The position numbers and the translations under genes were made by a program. This document shows, piece after piece, positions 1 through 7,756 of a DNA stretch of 64,000 nt; the stretch's first letter is position 1; each line of letters opens with the position of its first letter. Under the pieces are notes generated by a model. That model did not search any database. It saw nothing but the letters and a program-made list of their open reading frames with translations, and was not told the DNA's origin. Source of the stretch: Roseovarius sp. (lineage in GTDB: Bacteria; Pseudomonadota; Alphaproteobacteria; Rhodobacterales; Rhodobacteraceae); assembly GCF_030373445.1 (NCBI RefSeq), contig NZ_JAUCYU010000009.1, positions 124,001 to 188,000 on the forward strand, given 5' to 3'.

Positions 1-1247
1 GTCGGCGCCTTGTAGCCGTCGCTGTCCCAGGGGAAATCCTCTTCGTCGGCCAGCCCCTCGTCGACCAGCATCCGGGCCGCTTCGAGATAGATCTCGGGCT
101 TGTAGACCGAGCGCGCGACCTCGTCGTACCAGCTGTCGGGCCGGGGCTCGGAGATCTGGCCCCAGCGGCGCATCTGGGTCAGGTACCAGACGGCATCCGA
201 GTAGAACGGGTAGGTCGCGTTGTAGCGGAAGAAGACGTTGAAATCGGGAATGTCGCGCTTGTCGCCCTTCTCGAACTCGAAGAAGCCGGTCATCGAGTTG
301 GCGATCACCTCGGCATCCGCGCCCACGTATTCCGGGCGGCTGAGGATCTCGACCGCCTCGGGGCGGTTGGCGTTGTCGTTGGCATCCAGCCACATGGCCG
401 CGCGGATCAGCGCCTTGGTGACCGCCAAGGTGGTGTTCGGGTTTTCCTCGGCGAATTCGGCCGTGATGCCGAAGACCTTCTCGGGGTTGTTCTTCCAGAG
501 CTGGTAGTCGGTGATGACCGGCACGCCGATGCCCTTGAACACCGCCTGCTGGTTCCACGGCTCGCCCACGCAGTAGCCGTAGATCGTGCCGGCCTCGAGC
601 GTGGCGGGCATCTGCGGCGGCGGGGTCACCGAGAGCAGCACGTCGGCGTTGATCTGGCCCGAGATGTTCTCGGGGCTGTAATAACCCGGGTGCAGGCCGC
701 CGGCGGCGAGCCAGTAGCGCAGCTCGTAATTGTGGGTCGAGACCGGGAAGACCATGCCCATGTTGAAGGGTTTGCCCTGCGCCTTGTAATCCTCGACCAC
801 CGGTTTGAGCGCCTCGGCCGAGATCGGGTGCTGCGGGCGGCCGTCGTCGAGCTTGGGGATATGCGGGAGCATCTGTTCCCAGATCTCGTTCGAGACGGTG
901 ATGCCGTTGCCGTTGAGGTCCATCGAGAAGGGCGTGATGATATGCGCCTCGGTGCCGAAGCCGATGGTGGCGGCGAGCGGCTGACCGGCGAGCATGTGCG
1001 CCCCGTCGAGCTGCCCGTCGATCACGCCGTCGAGCAGCACCTTCCAGTTGGCCTGTGCCTCGAGCGTGACGAAGAGGCCTTCGTCGAGGAAGTATCCCTG
1101 TTCATAGGCAACGGCGAGGGGGGCCATGTCCGTCAGCTTGATGAAGCCGAACGTCAGTTCGTCCTTTTCCAGGTCCAGCATCTCGGCCGGGGCCGGGCTG
1201 GAGAACGCGGTGGCGGCGGCAAGTCCGATAAGAAGTCTTTTCATCAT
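1..1247 (-). CDS. nrtA: Nitrate/nitrite ABC transporter substrate-binding protein (NrtA/NasF type), 3' end outside window
   Basis: Periplasmic nitrate-binding component of an assimilatory nitrate ABC importer. Read on the minus strand it starts [17 protein letters not shown], a Sec signal peptide, followed by a CmpA/NrtA-like body with segments such as [39 protein letters not shown] and [19 protein letters not shown]; the last is the GEPWN signature of the nitrate/bicarbonate-binding family. Two tandem ATG codons (1247 and 1244) could each start it. No stop is reached before base 1, so the C-terminus is missing here. It is downstream of nasTS on the same strand and separated from it by a structured 263-bp leader. 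It resembles the NasS homologue next door, so the pair probably arose by duplication. Family assignment is firm; nitrate as the ligand is inferred from nasTS. Confidence 0.88.
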   Translation of the reverse strand, partial: MMKRLLIGLAAATAFSSPAPAEMLDLEKDELTFGFIKLTDMAPLAVAYEQGYFLDEGLFVTLEAQANWKVLLDGVIDGQLDGAHMLAGQPLAATIGFGTEAHIITPFSMDLNGNGITVSNEIWEQMLPHIPKLDDGRPQHPISAEALKPVVEDYKAQGKPFNMGMVFPVSTHNYELRYWLAAGGLHPGYYSPENISGQINADVLLSVTPPPQMPATLEAGTIYGYCVGEPWNQQAVFKGIGVPVITDYQLWKNNPEKVFGITAEFAEENPNTTLAVTKALIRAAMWLDANDNANRPEAVEILSRPEYVGADAEVIANSMTGFFEFEKGDKRDIPDFNVFFRYNATYPFYSDAVWYLTQMRRWGQISEPRPDSWYDEVARSVYKPEIYLEAARMLVDEGLADEEDFPWDSDGYKAP

Positions 1248-1300
1248 TCGTCCTGTCGATGCGCCCGGGATGGCGTGAGGAGAAACCGGGCTGGAAACGC

Positions 1301-1413
1301 AAAAAAGGCCGTTCACCATCCCCCGACGCGTGTCGGTGGAGAGCGAGCGGCCTTGCTCAGACTGTCCCTGTCATTGGGAAGAATTCGGTTCGATCCACCC
1401 CGTTGCGGATCGA
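1301..1413 (-). promoter_or_regulatory. Leader RNA of nrtA: stem-loops plus intrinsic terminator, candidate NasT antitermination site
   Basis: On the minus strand, upstream of nrtA, three structures follow one another. First is a perfect 7-bp hairpin (1413-1390, TCGATCC/GGATCGA). Second is a short TCCC/GGGA hairpin (1379-1365) whose loop reads AATGACA, so it begins with A and has G at position 4, as in ANTAR target loops. Third is a terminator (1354-1301): AAGGCCG pairs with CGGCCTT, encloses an inner hairpin CCGAC-ACGC-GTCGG (1336-1323), and runs into six T residues. A terminator between promoter and start codon next to nasT fits the known ANTAR mechanism, in which NasT binds dual stem-loops to prevent termination when nitrate releases it from NasS. 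The loop is 7 rather than 6 nt, so the exact NasT site is uncertain. Confidence 0.6.
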
Positions 1414-1471
1414 CGCCTCCCTTCTGACGCGTCTGTGGTCACGTGGCCAGAAATTTCCGGGCGGACCGGCC

Positions 1472-1497
1472 GGAAAAGCCGGATCGCCTGGCCCGGC
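1472..1497 (-). terminator. Possible weak terminator after nasS
   Basis: Minus strand, 14 bp past the nasS stop: GCCGG and CCGGC arms (1497-1493 and 1482-1478) around a 10-nt loop, followed by TTTTCC. The short stem and short T-run make it a weak candidate. It could separate the nasTS transcript from an nrtA promoter lying within 1414-1470. Confidence 0.35.
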
Positions 1498-1510
1498 GCC
1501 TAAAAAGTGA

Positions 1511-2680
1511 TCAGCCCGGATCGTCCGGGTCGAAAACCGCGCCATCAAAAAAACGATCCGGCAGCAGGTTCAGCTCCCCTCGGGAGGAGGCCACCGCCGT
1601 GGGATGGAGAATCGCCCCCTCCAGTTTTGCCGAGGCGCCGGGCAGGTCCGCATCGGTCTGCGCCATGTGCTGGCGGTAGAGATCCGACCGGAAGACCGCG
1701 GCGGCGGCGTCGGTGTCTGCTGCCATGCCATGCGCGGCGGCGAGGCGATGGGCCAGCCATTTCGACTGGCTGCGCCAGGGGAAGGTGGCGGCGGAGCCCT
1801 GGAAGCGGAGGAAGCCGTCGCAATCGCGCTGCTCGCCCTTCCGTGACAGGATCATCCGGCCCGACAGCGCCCGGTCGATCAGTTCGAGCGGCAGGTCGAG
1901 ATATTCCTCGCGGGAGAGGATCTGGGCCGCGGTGATCCGGCTGTCGGGCTTGGCCAGCCAGCGGCTGGCCTGCCACACCGCCCGGATCAGCCGGCCCAGC
2001 AGGTCCGGTTCGGTCTCGGCCCAGTCGGTGCGCGTGGCCAGCACTTTTTCCGGGGCCCCCTGCCAGATCGCGCGTCCGGGCAGCAGCAGCGCGCCGACGC
2101 CACGGTCTACCGCGACCGAGCCCCAGGGCTCGCCGACACAGAAGGCATCGATATCGCCGGCCTCGAGCGCGTCGGCCATGAGCGGGGGCGGCACGGTGCG
2201 GATCTCGATACTGTCGAGGCCCAGTTCGGTACGCTCAGCCCAGTAGCGCAGGAGCTCCACGTGCATGGAGAACGGGAAGGGTACGCCGAACACCAGTTTG
2301 CCGGTGCTCGCCCGTTTCAGGGCGGTGGCCGCGGCGGCGGCATCCTCGAAATCGAACCCGTATTCCGCGGCGCGCAGCCTGTCCTCGAGCGGTCGCCCGA
2401 CACCGATGACGTTGCCGTTGACCGAAAGAACGCAGACCGCGGCGAGCGAGGTGCCCATGCCGCCCAGCCCCATCTTCATGGCGACGGGCACCGGGGACAG
2501 CATGTGCGCCGCATCGACCCGGCCGAAGCCCAGCATGTCGCGCAGCGACGACCACGACGGGGCGGGAACCAGTTCCAGTCCGATGGCCTCGGCCTCGGCG
2601 AAGCCGAGTTCGTGGGCGACGATCAAGGGGGCTGCATCGACCAGCGGCATGTAGGCAACTGGAATGGTGACACGCCTCAT
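1511..2680 (-). CDS. nasS: NasS-type nitrate sensor (CmpA/NrtA-like periplasmic-binding fold, cytoplasmic)
   Basis: 389 residues, starting MRRVTIPVAYMPLVDAAPL. It has the CmpA/NrtA ligand-binding fold, including AHMLSPVPVAMKMGLGG and the FCVGEPWGSVAVDRGVG signature also seen in nrtA, but it has no signal peptide, as expected of the cytoplasmic sensor NasS. In characterised systems NasS holds NasT inactive and lets it go when nitrate or nitrite binds. The start at 2680 was chosen because its ATG overlaps the nasT stop by 4 bp (ATGA). Longer upstream extensions only read through nasT in another frame. Coupling to an ANTAR protein and to a nitrate-binding transporter supports the role. Confidence 0.88.
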   Translation of the reverse strand: MRRVTIPVAYMPLVDAAPLIVAHELGFAEAEAIGLELVPAPSWSSLRDMLGFGRVDAAHMLSPVPVAMKMGLGGMGTSLAAVCVLSVNGNVIGVGRPLEDRLRAAEYGFDFEDAAAAATALKRASTGKLVFGVPFPFSMHVELLRYWAERTELGLDSIEIRTVPPPLMADALEAGDIDAFCVGEPWGSVAVDRGVGALLLPGRAIWQGAPEKVLATRTDWAETEPDLLGRLIRAVWQASRWLAKPDSRITAAQILSREEYLDLPLELIDRALSGRMILSRKGEQRDCDGFLRFQGSAATFPWRSQSKWLAHRLAAAHGMAADTDAAAAVFRSDLYRQHMAQTDADLPGASAKLEGAILHPTAVASSRGELNLLPDRFFDGAVFDPDDPG

Positions 2681-3261
2681 CCCAGCAACCCTGCCGCCGT
2701 GACGAGCGCCTCGGCCACGTCGGCCACCTTGCGCCCCTGGTCCATGGCCGTCTTGCGGAGGAGGGCATAGGCGGCGTCCTCGTCGAGCCCCTTGGCCTTC
2801 ATCAGCAGACCCTTGGCGCGGTCGATCACCTTGCGTTCTTCCAGTGCGCGGCGGGTTTCTGCCAGTTCGTTGCGCATCTGGCGGACCATGCTGAACCGCG
2901 CGATGGCGGTGTCCATCACCGGCTTGACCCGCTCGGGCGCCAGGCCGTCGACGACATAGGCCGAGACGCCGGCCTCTATCGCCTCCCGCGCCAGCCCGCC
3001 GGCCGCGCCCGAGACGAACATGGCGACAGGCCGGTCCAGCGGGCCGGAGGCCAGCGTCAGTTCCTCCATCGTGTCGCGGGTCGGGTTGTCGATATCGATC
3101 AGGACGATATCCGGGGCATGCTCGGCGATCTTGCGGGCAAGGCTTGTGTAATTGCCGATCACGTAGACGTCGCAATCGCCGGTCTTCTTGAGCGCGTCGA
3201 CGATCCCGGTGGCCCGGTCCCGATCCTCTTCCACAACGACGACTGTCAGCCGGTTTTGCAT
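2677..3261 (-). CDS. nasT: NasT-type response regulator with ANTAR RNA-binding domain
   Basis: 194 residues. The N-terminal ~120 form a receiver-like domain (RLTVVVVEEDRDRA, DIVLIDIDNP); the ANTAR domain follows at about 130-190 (RRALEERKVIDRAKGLLMKA, then LDEDAAYALLRKTAMDQGRKV). ANTAR proteins bind paired stem-loops in leader RNA and allow transcription past a terminator; NasT does this for nitrate-assimilation genes under control of NasS. It is the first gene of the nasTS pair, and a matching leader precedes nrtA further downstream. The start ATG at 3261 has only a weak ribosome site (AAGG). Confidence 0.92.
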   Translation of the reverse strand: MQNRLTVVVVEEDRDRATGIVDALKKTGDCDVYVIGNYTSLARKIAEHAPDIVLIDIDNPTRDTMEELTLASGPLDRPVAMFVSGAAGGLAREAIEAGVSAYVVDGLAPERVKPVMDTAIARFSMVRQMRNELAETRRALEERKVIDRAKGLLMKAKGLDEDAAYALLRKTAMDQGRKVADVAEALVTAAGLLG

Positions 3262-3558
3262 GGGACCTTACTGCAGTTCGGCGGGGCGGCACTCAATAGG
3301 CGCGGTTTCCTTATCCGTCGACCGGGATCGTTTTGCCGCGGCGCCGTGGTGCTTGCGTCCATTTTTTAGGCAGTCGCGGGGGCGCCGGACGGGGCGGGAC
3401 AGGGCACTTTCGATCGGGGGGCGAGGGGCGCGGGACGGCCACGAATTTCGATCGCGCCACGCGCCAGCACCGGCGGGTTCCGCCTGCCGCGGGGGATTGC
3501 CCAAGTTTTTGAAGTTTCGCCTTGTAATGCGGGGGATTGCCCAGCTATACGCGTCGGC
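3262..3558. other. Intergenic region between nasT and tRNA-Ser, with a 15-bp direct repeat
   Basis: 297 bp between the divergent nasT and tRNA gene; no convincing protein gene. A perfect 15-bp direct repeat GCGGGGGATTGCCCA occurs at 3489-3503 and 3529-3543, offset by 40 bp, just upstream of the tRNA. A possible tRNA promoter is TTGTAA (3522-3527), an 18-bp spacer, then TATACG (3546-3551). The promoter is a weak match. Confidence 0.4.
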
Positions 3559-3648
3559 GGAGACGTGGCCGAGTGGTCGAAGGCGCTCCCCTGCTAAGGG
3601 AGTAGACGGGAAACCGTCTCGAGGGTTCGAATCCCTTCGTCTCCGCCA
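3559..3648 (+). tRNA. tRNA-Ser(GCT)
   Basis: A 90-nt class II tRNA with encoded CCA. The acceptor stem GGAGACG (3559-3565) pairs with CGTCTCC (3638-3644), followed by discriminator G and CCA. The anticodon stem-loop reads CTCCC-CTGCTAA-GGGAG, giving anticodon GCT, which decodes AGC/AGT serine codons. The long variable arm is AGACGGGAAACCGTCT, and the T arm carries GGTTCGAATCC. All features of a functional serine tRNA are present. Confidence 0.97.
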
Positions 3649-3800
3649 CCCACCCATTATCAGACATTGCGCCCCGCGACGCCGAGCGCCGGCCGCAGGG
3701 GTGGTGGTCCCTTCGCTGGTCGGGGGGAGATACGCCGGTGCCCCCGTCATGTTAGATTGCCTTTCGCCGGATAACGCGAGATGGTGCCGCAAATCGCGCC

Positions 3801-4766
3801 ATGATCTTCGAGGCCGGGGCGGCCCGTGTTGCACGGGTCCTTCAGATTGAAGAGGGCGCTTCAGACGCGAAGACAAGCTTGGAGCCGCAGTTGAAGCCAA
3901 AACTCATCTTGCATGTCGGCCTGCCGAAGACCGGCACCACGTCGATTCAGGAATGCCTCTACATCAACCGCGACCGCCTGGCCGGTATGGGGCTGAGATT
4001 CGCGGACCGGCTGGGGCGTGAAAAGGGCTTCGGGCATCACAAGCTGGGGCGCCTGCTTGCGACATCCGGGCCGGGGGCCTTCATCGACCAGCTTGGCCGG
4101 CAGGACGCCATCGTTTCGGCCGAGAACCTGTCTTACATTTTCCTGCGCGACACGGAGGGCAAACTGGCCGCGCTGGCCGATGTCTACGATCTTCATGTCA
4201 TCGTCTTCGTGCGCCGGGCCGATTACCTGCTCGAAAGCGCCTTTGCGCAGATGGTCAAGATGGGCATGAAACTCAATATCGAGCGGTTCCGTCACGCCAT
4301 CCTGGAGCCCGCGGCCATCGTCAACAGCATCACGAATGTCATCGGCGACGAAAGGGTGTCGTGCGTGCTGTATACCGATCCGGGGTTCGACAGCTGGGCG
4401 GCGTTCTGTGCCGCGGCCGGGTTTCCGGAGCTGCCCCGGGCCGAGAAGCGGGCGAATGTCTCGATGCACCGCCGCAAGACGCTGTTGCTGTCAAAGGTGG
4501 CGATCAAGAAGCGCGAGCTGGCTATCAAGCTGAGCGAGCACGTGGCCGCCTGCGACACCGTCGAGGATGACGGTATCAGGTTCCTGGCATCACTCGACAA
4601 GCGTCGGTCTGTCATTCGGGATCACGAGCTTGCCAACCGGGATCTTTGCGAGCGTTTCGGTCTGGATGCCGATTACATGATGGCCGAACCTGATGACGAC
4701 TGGCACAAACCGAAGCCGATTACCCCGCAGGAGTGGGTGGACACGCTTTGGCTGTCGCGAGACTGA
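3801..4766 (+). CDS. Sulfotransferase-family protein (PAPS-dependent)
   Basis: 321 residues as drawn. The PAPS 5'-phosphosulfate loop is HVGLPKTGTTSIQ (about residue 38), and a 3'-phosphate motif is likely in VIVFVRRADYLLESAF. Such enzymes move sulfate from PAPS to a carbohydrate or other acceptor in the cytoplasm. The first 30 residues look non-conserved. A TTG at 3891, with GGAG six bases upstream, lies just before the domain and is a good alternative start, giving 291 residues. It stands alone after tRNA-Ser and converges on the iclR gene. The acceptor is unknown, but four other sulfotransferase-like genes in the window suggest sulfated glycans. Confidence 0.75.
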   Translation: MIFEAGAARVARVLQIEEGASDAKTSLEPQLKPKLILHVGLPKTGTTSIQECLYINRDRLAGMGLRFADRLGREKGFGHHKLGRLLATSGPGAFIDQLGRQDAIVSAENLSYIFLRDTEGKLAALADVYDLHVIVFVRRADYLLESAFAQMVKMGMKLNIERFRHAILEPAAIVNSITNVIGDERVSCVLYTDPGFDSWAAFCAAAGFPELPRAEKRANVSMHRRKTLLLSKVAIKKRELAIKLSEHVAACDTVEDDGIRFLASLDKRRSVIRDHELANRDLCERFGLDADYMMAEPDDDWHKPKPITPQEWVDTLWLSRD

Positions 4767-4809
4767 CGGTCCGGTAGACCGCGATGTGCGGTATCTGCCC
4801 GGCAGCGCG

Positions 4810-5589
4810 TCAGGACGGTTCGGTATCGGAAACGAGGTTGGAGAGGTCTTTCGCCGCCTCTTTCATCGGGTCCAGGTATTCCAGGGCGCGGGGGATGTCG
4901 AAGCGCTGGCTCGGGGCGTGGAAGGAGAGGGTGGCCATCAGGCGACCATTGGTGTCCTGGATCGGGACGGCGACGGCGATCATGTCTTCCATGAATTCCT
5001 CGCGGTCGAGGGCGTAGCCGGCATTGCGCACCTCGGCGATCTCGTCGAACAGCGCGTCGGGATCGGTGATGGTGTTCGGGGTGCGCTGTTCGAGGTCGGT
5101 GGCTTCGAGGTAGGAGCGCAGGTGATTGGTTGCCAGTGAACTGAGGTACATCTTGCCGCTGGCGGTGCAGTAGAAGGGCACGCGCGTGCCGATGGGCAGC
5201 TGGATGCGCAGGGGCCATTCGGTTTCGACCCGCTCGAGATAGGTCATGCAGTCGCGGTCGGGCAGGGCGATGTTGCAGGTTTCGCCGATCTCGCGGCTGA
5301 TGCGCTTGAGCACCGCCTGGCGGGCCGTGCGGATGCGCAGGGAGGACAGGATGCCGCCGGCCATCTCGCGCAGGCGGGGGCCCGGGGAATAGGTGCGTCC
5401 GTCCATGTCGCGCTGGAGGAAGCCTTCCTCCTCGAGCGTGCTGAAGAGGCGGTGGATGGTGGGCTTGGGCAGGCCGATCTGGGCGTTCACCTCGGTCGGC
5501 GTCACCGGGACGCCGGCGCTGGCGATCTGTTCGATCACCATCAGCAGCCTCAGGTTCGTCGGGATCGACCCGGATTTCTCGCCATCCAT
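4810..5589 (-). CDS. IclR-family transcriptional regulator
   Basis: 259 residues. An N-terminal winged helix (about 10-75: LRLLMVIEQIASAGVPVT, then IGLPKPTIHRLFSTLEEEGF) precedes an IclR effector domain (NIALPDRDCMTYLERVE, ALDREEFMEDMIAVAVPI). It is the last gene of a dctP-dctQ-dctM-iclR run, 13 bp after dctM, and so probably responds to the TRAP substrate or a product of it. A likely target is the divergent dctP/GMC promoter region near 9040. Confidence 0.9.
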   Translation of the reverse strand: MDGEKSGSIPTNLRLLMVIEQIASAGVPVTPTEVNAQIGLPKPTIHRLFSTLEEEGFLQRDMDGRTYSPGPRLREMAGGILSSLRIRTARQAVLKRISREIGETCNIALPDRDCMTYLERVETEWPLRIQLPIGTRVPFYCTASGKMYLSSLATNHLRSYLEATDLEQRTPNTITDPDALFDEIAEVRNAGYALDREEFMEDMIAVAVPIQDTNGRLMATLSFHAPSQRFDIPRALEYLDPMKEAAKDLSNLVSDTEPS

Positions 5590-5602
5590 CAGCCTGTCTT
5601 CT

Positions 5603-6961
5603 TCATCGTTGCGGCAGCAGCGCGGTCGAGAGGGCCGGAACGAGGGCCACGATGATCCAGACCGCGATCAGGGCAATAAGGTAGACGAGGGAATACCGCA
5701 ACAGCCTGAAATAGGGCACGCCGGTCACGCCGGAGGCCACGTAGAGGTTGAGGCCGTAAGGGGGCGTGATGAAGCCGATCGAGGCGCCGACGAGGAAGAT
5801 GACGGCGAATTGCACCGGTTCGACCCCCACGGAATGGGCGACGGGGGCGAGGATCGGGGCGAGGATGATCGTCACCGGCAGGCTTTCCAGCACCATGCCG
5901 AGGACGAAGACGATGGCCATCGAGGTGAAGAGCACCGCGTGGTAGCCGCCCATGGAGGTGACGAAATCGCCGATCGCCTGCTGGGCGCCGAGCACCGAGA
6001 GGATCTGCTGCATGACGACAGAGACGGCGATGAGCGGTGCGAGGATACCGGTGATCTGGGCCGAGCGCATGGTGATCGAGGGCAGTTCCAGCGGGCCGAA
6101 GCCGTGGACGACCAGCATTTCGGAGATGGATTTCTCGGAGACGTCCTTGTCCTGCCGTCCGCCGATGAGGCGGTGGATGGGCAGGCAGAGGAAGCCCACG
6201 ATGACGCAGAAGCCGACGGTGACGCCAGCCGCCTCGGTCGGGGAGAACTTGCCGGTGTAGATGCCCCAGAGCACGAGGCCGATGGCGAAGAAGCCGAGCC
6301 AGGCGCCCACCGCCGTCTTGATCACGCGCAGCGGGCTGAGGGCGATCAGGTGGCCCCAGGCGTTCTTCCAGCAGACGATGAAGCAGGCGATCATCATCCC
6401 GCCCACCATCATCGCGCCCGGGATGATGCCGGCCACGAAAAGCTCGGAGATCGGCAGGTTGAGGAGGAACCCGTAGACGATGAAGATGATCGAGGGCGGG
6501 ATGATGATACCCACCGTGCCGCCGGCCGCCGCGGTGGCGGCCGAGAAGCGTTCGTCGTAGCCGCCCTTGACCATCTCGGGATGCAGCATCGAGCCGATGG
6601 TGGCCGTGGTGGCGGAGTTGGAGCCGGAGATCGCCGCGAAGAGCCCGCAGGCCCCGAGCGAGGCCATGGCGAGCCCGCCGCGGATCCAGCCGAGGCAGGC
6701 ATAGGCGAAATCGGAGAGTCGCCGCGCGATGCCCGAGCGGTTGATCAGGTCGCCGGTGAGGATGAAGAGCGGCATGGCGAGAAGCGCGAAGCCGTCGGTG
6801 AAGACGTCGGCCAGCGCCGCGCCGATATTGTCGAGCGGCATGCCCAGCAGGAAGGACATGCCGATCACCCAGTAGCCGATCACGAGGAAGACCGGCACGC
6901 CGAGCATGAACAGGAACGTCACCCCGATCGAGATGAGCGTGATGATCATCGGGTCGCTCAT
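5603..6961 (-). CDS. dctM: TRAP transporter large permease (DctM)
   Basis: 452 residues, a polytopic membrane protein of usual DctM length. Diagnostic segments are FTDGFALLAMPLFILTGDL, GACGLFAAISGSNSATTATIG and GGTVGIIIPPSIIFIVYG. It forms the Na+-coupled channel of a TRAP importer with the small DctQ protein upstream (1-bp gap) and the binding protein at 7757. The substrate is not shown; the divergent GMC oxidoreductase suggests an alcohol or polyol. Confidence 0.95.
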   Translation of the reverse strand: MSDPMIITLISIGVTFLFMLGVPVFLVIGYWVIGMSFLLGMPLDNIGAALADVFTDGFALLAMPLFILTGDLINRSGIARRLSDFAYACLGWIRGGLAMASLGACGLFAAISGSNSATTATIGSMLHPEMVKGGYDERFSAATAAAGGTVGIIIPPSIIFIVYGFLLNLPISELFVAGIIPGAMMVGGMMIACFIVCWKNAWGHLIALSPLRVIKTAVGAWLGFFAIGLVLWGIYTGKFSPTEAAGVTVGFCVIVGFLCLPIHRLIGGRQDKDVSEKSISEMLVVHGFGPLELPSITMRSAQITGILAPLIAVSVVMQQILSVLGAQQAIGDFVTSMGGYHAVLFTSMAIVFVLGMVLESLPVTIILAPILAPVAHSVGVEPVQFAVIFLVGASIGFITPPYGLNLYVASGVTGVPYFRLLRYSLVYLIALIAVWIIVALVPALSTALLPQR

Positions 6962-6962
6962 G

Positions 6963-7631
6963 TCAGTCTCCTCCGATCACGGCCTGGCGCAGGAGCGGCG
7001 CGCCGCTGCGGTAATTGGCAAAGTCTTCGATCAGGTTCTCGAGCACGCGGGCCACCAGCACGGTGAAGGCGAGCGGCACCGAGATCAGGAACCACCATTG
7101 CATGATATTGTCGGTGCCCAGCATGATCTGGAAATTCGAGGCGGAGTTGGCGACGACCCGGGTCGAGGTGACGACGACGACCCAGGAGAAGCCGATCCAG
7201 AGTGCCGCGTCGAGCAGCAGGCAGGCCATCTGGCCCGTGCGCGGCATGGCGGTGCGGAACTCGGCGAAGGCGAGGTGGGTGCGCAGCTTGACGTTATAGC
7301 TGCAGCCGAACCACGTCATGATCAGGAACAGGAAGGGCGGCAGGGTGGTCGACCACGGCGCCTGTTCCGACAGGACGAAGCGGCGGAAGACCTCGACGAA
7401 GATGATGCCGCCGATGGCGAGGTAGGAGACCACCATGACGGTGGATTCGAAATTGCGCTCGAACCAGGGGCTGAGGCGGTAGAGGAGGAGGATCAGGACC
7501 GCCGCCGCCAGCATGGCGGCCAGCCCCAGCGGCCAGACGGCCGGGGCGCGCATCGCCTCGCTCAGCATCCATGAATCGCCTTCGGCGAGGGCGCTGAAAA
7601 TCTCGCCTGCGCCGTCGAACCAGCCGGTCAT
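6963..7631 (-). CDS. dctQ: TRAP transporter small permease (DctQ)
   Basis: 222 residues, somewhat longer than a usual DctQ. Hydrophobic helices occur around WPLGLAAMLAAAVLILLLY, VMVVSYLAIGGIIFVEVF and LLDAALWIGFSWVVVV, and the family segment is FLFLIMTWFGCSYNVKLRTHLAF. It lies between dctP and dctM. A GC hairpin separates it from dctP upstream. Confidence 0.88.
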   Translation of the reverse strand: MTGWFDGAGEIFSALAEGDSWMLSEAMRAPAVWPLGLAAMLAAAVLILLLYRLSPWFERNFESTVMVVSYLAIGGIIFVEVFRRFVLSEQAPWSTTLPPFLFLIMTWFGCSYNVKLRTHLAFAEFRTAMPRTGQMACLLLDAALWIGFSWVVVVTSTRVVANSASNFQIMLGTDNIMQWWFLISVPLAFTVLVARVLENLIEDFANYRSGAPLLRQAVIGGD

Positions 7632-7703
7632 TGCCTGTTCCTCCTGTTGGGTCGCGGATTGGGTCGCGGTGTGCCTGCGCGGTCTTGGATGCCGCGTGTG
7701 CGG

Positions 7704-7737
7704 GGCCGGGCCGCGCGCGTGTCGCGGCGGCCCGGCC
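7704..7737 (-). terminator. GC-rich hairpin between dctP and dctQ
   Basis: A 9-bp stem (GGCCGGGCC with GGCCCGGCC, 7704-7712 and 7729-7737) sits in the 125-bp dctP-dctQ gap with no T-run. Such a hairpin could stabilise the dctP message or cause partial termination, so that binding protein outnumbers permease. Equivalent hairpins lie at the same junction in the other two TRAP operons of this window. Confidence 0.55.
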
Positions 7738-7756
7738 CGGTCTTATCGGTAGCAGG

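Noticed and set aside
3559..3648. tRNA-Ser(GCT) as an integration site of a genomic island
   Set aside because: No integrase nearby and no second copy of the tRNA 3' end was noticed in the window.
5393..7066. Very long plus-strand open frame (557 codons) opposite dctM and iclR
   Set aside because: Its product is low-complexity (Glu/Asp/Arg/His-rich) and antisense to a conserved permease; in high-G+C DNA such mirror frames are common.
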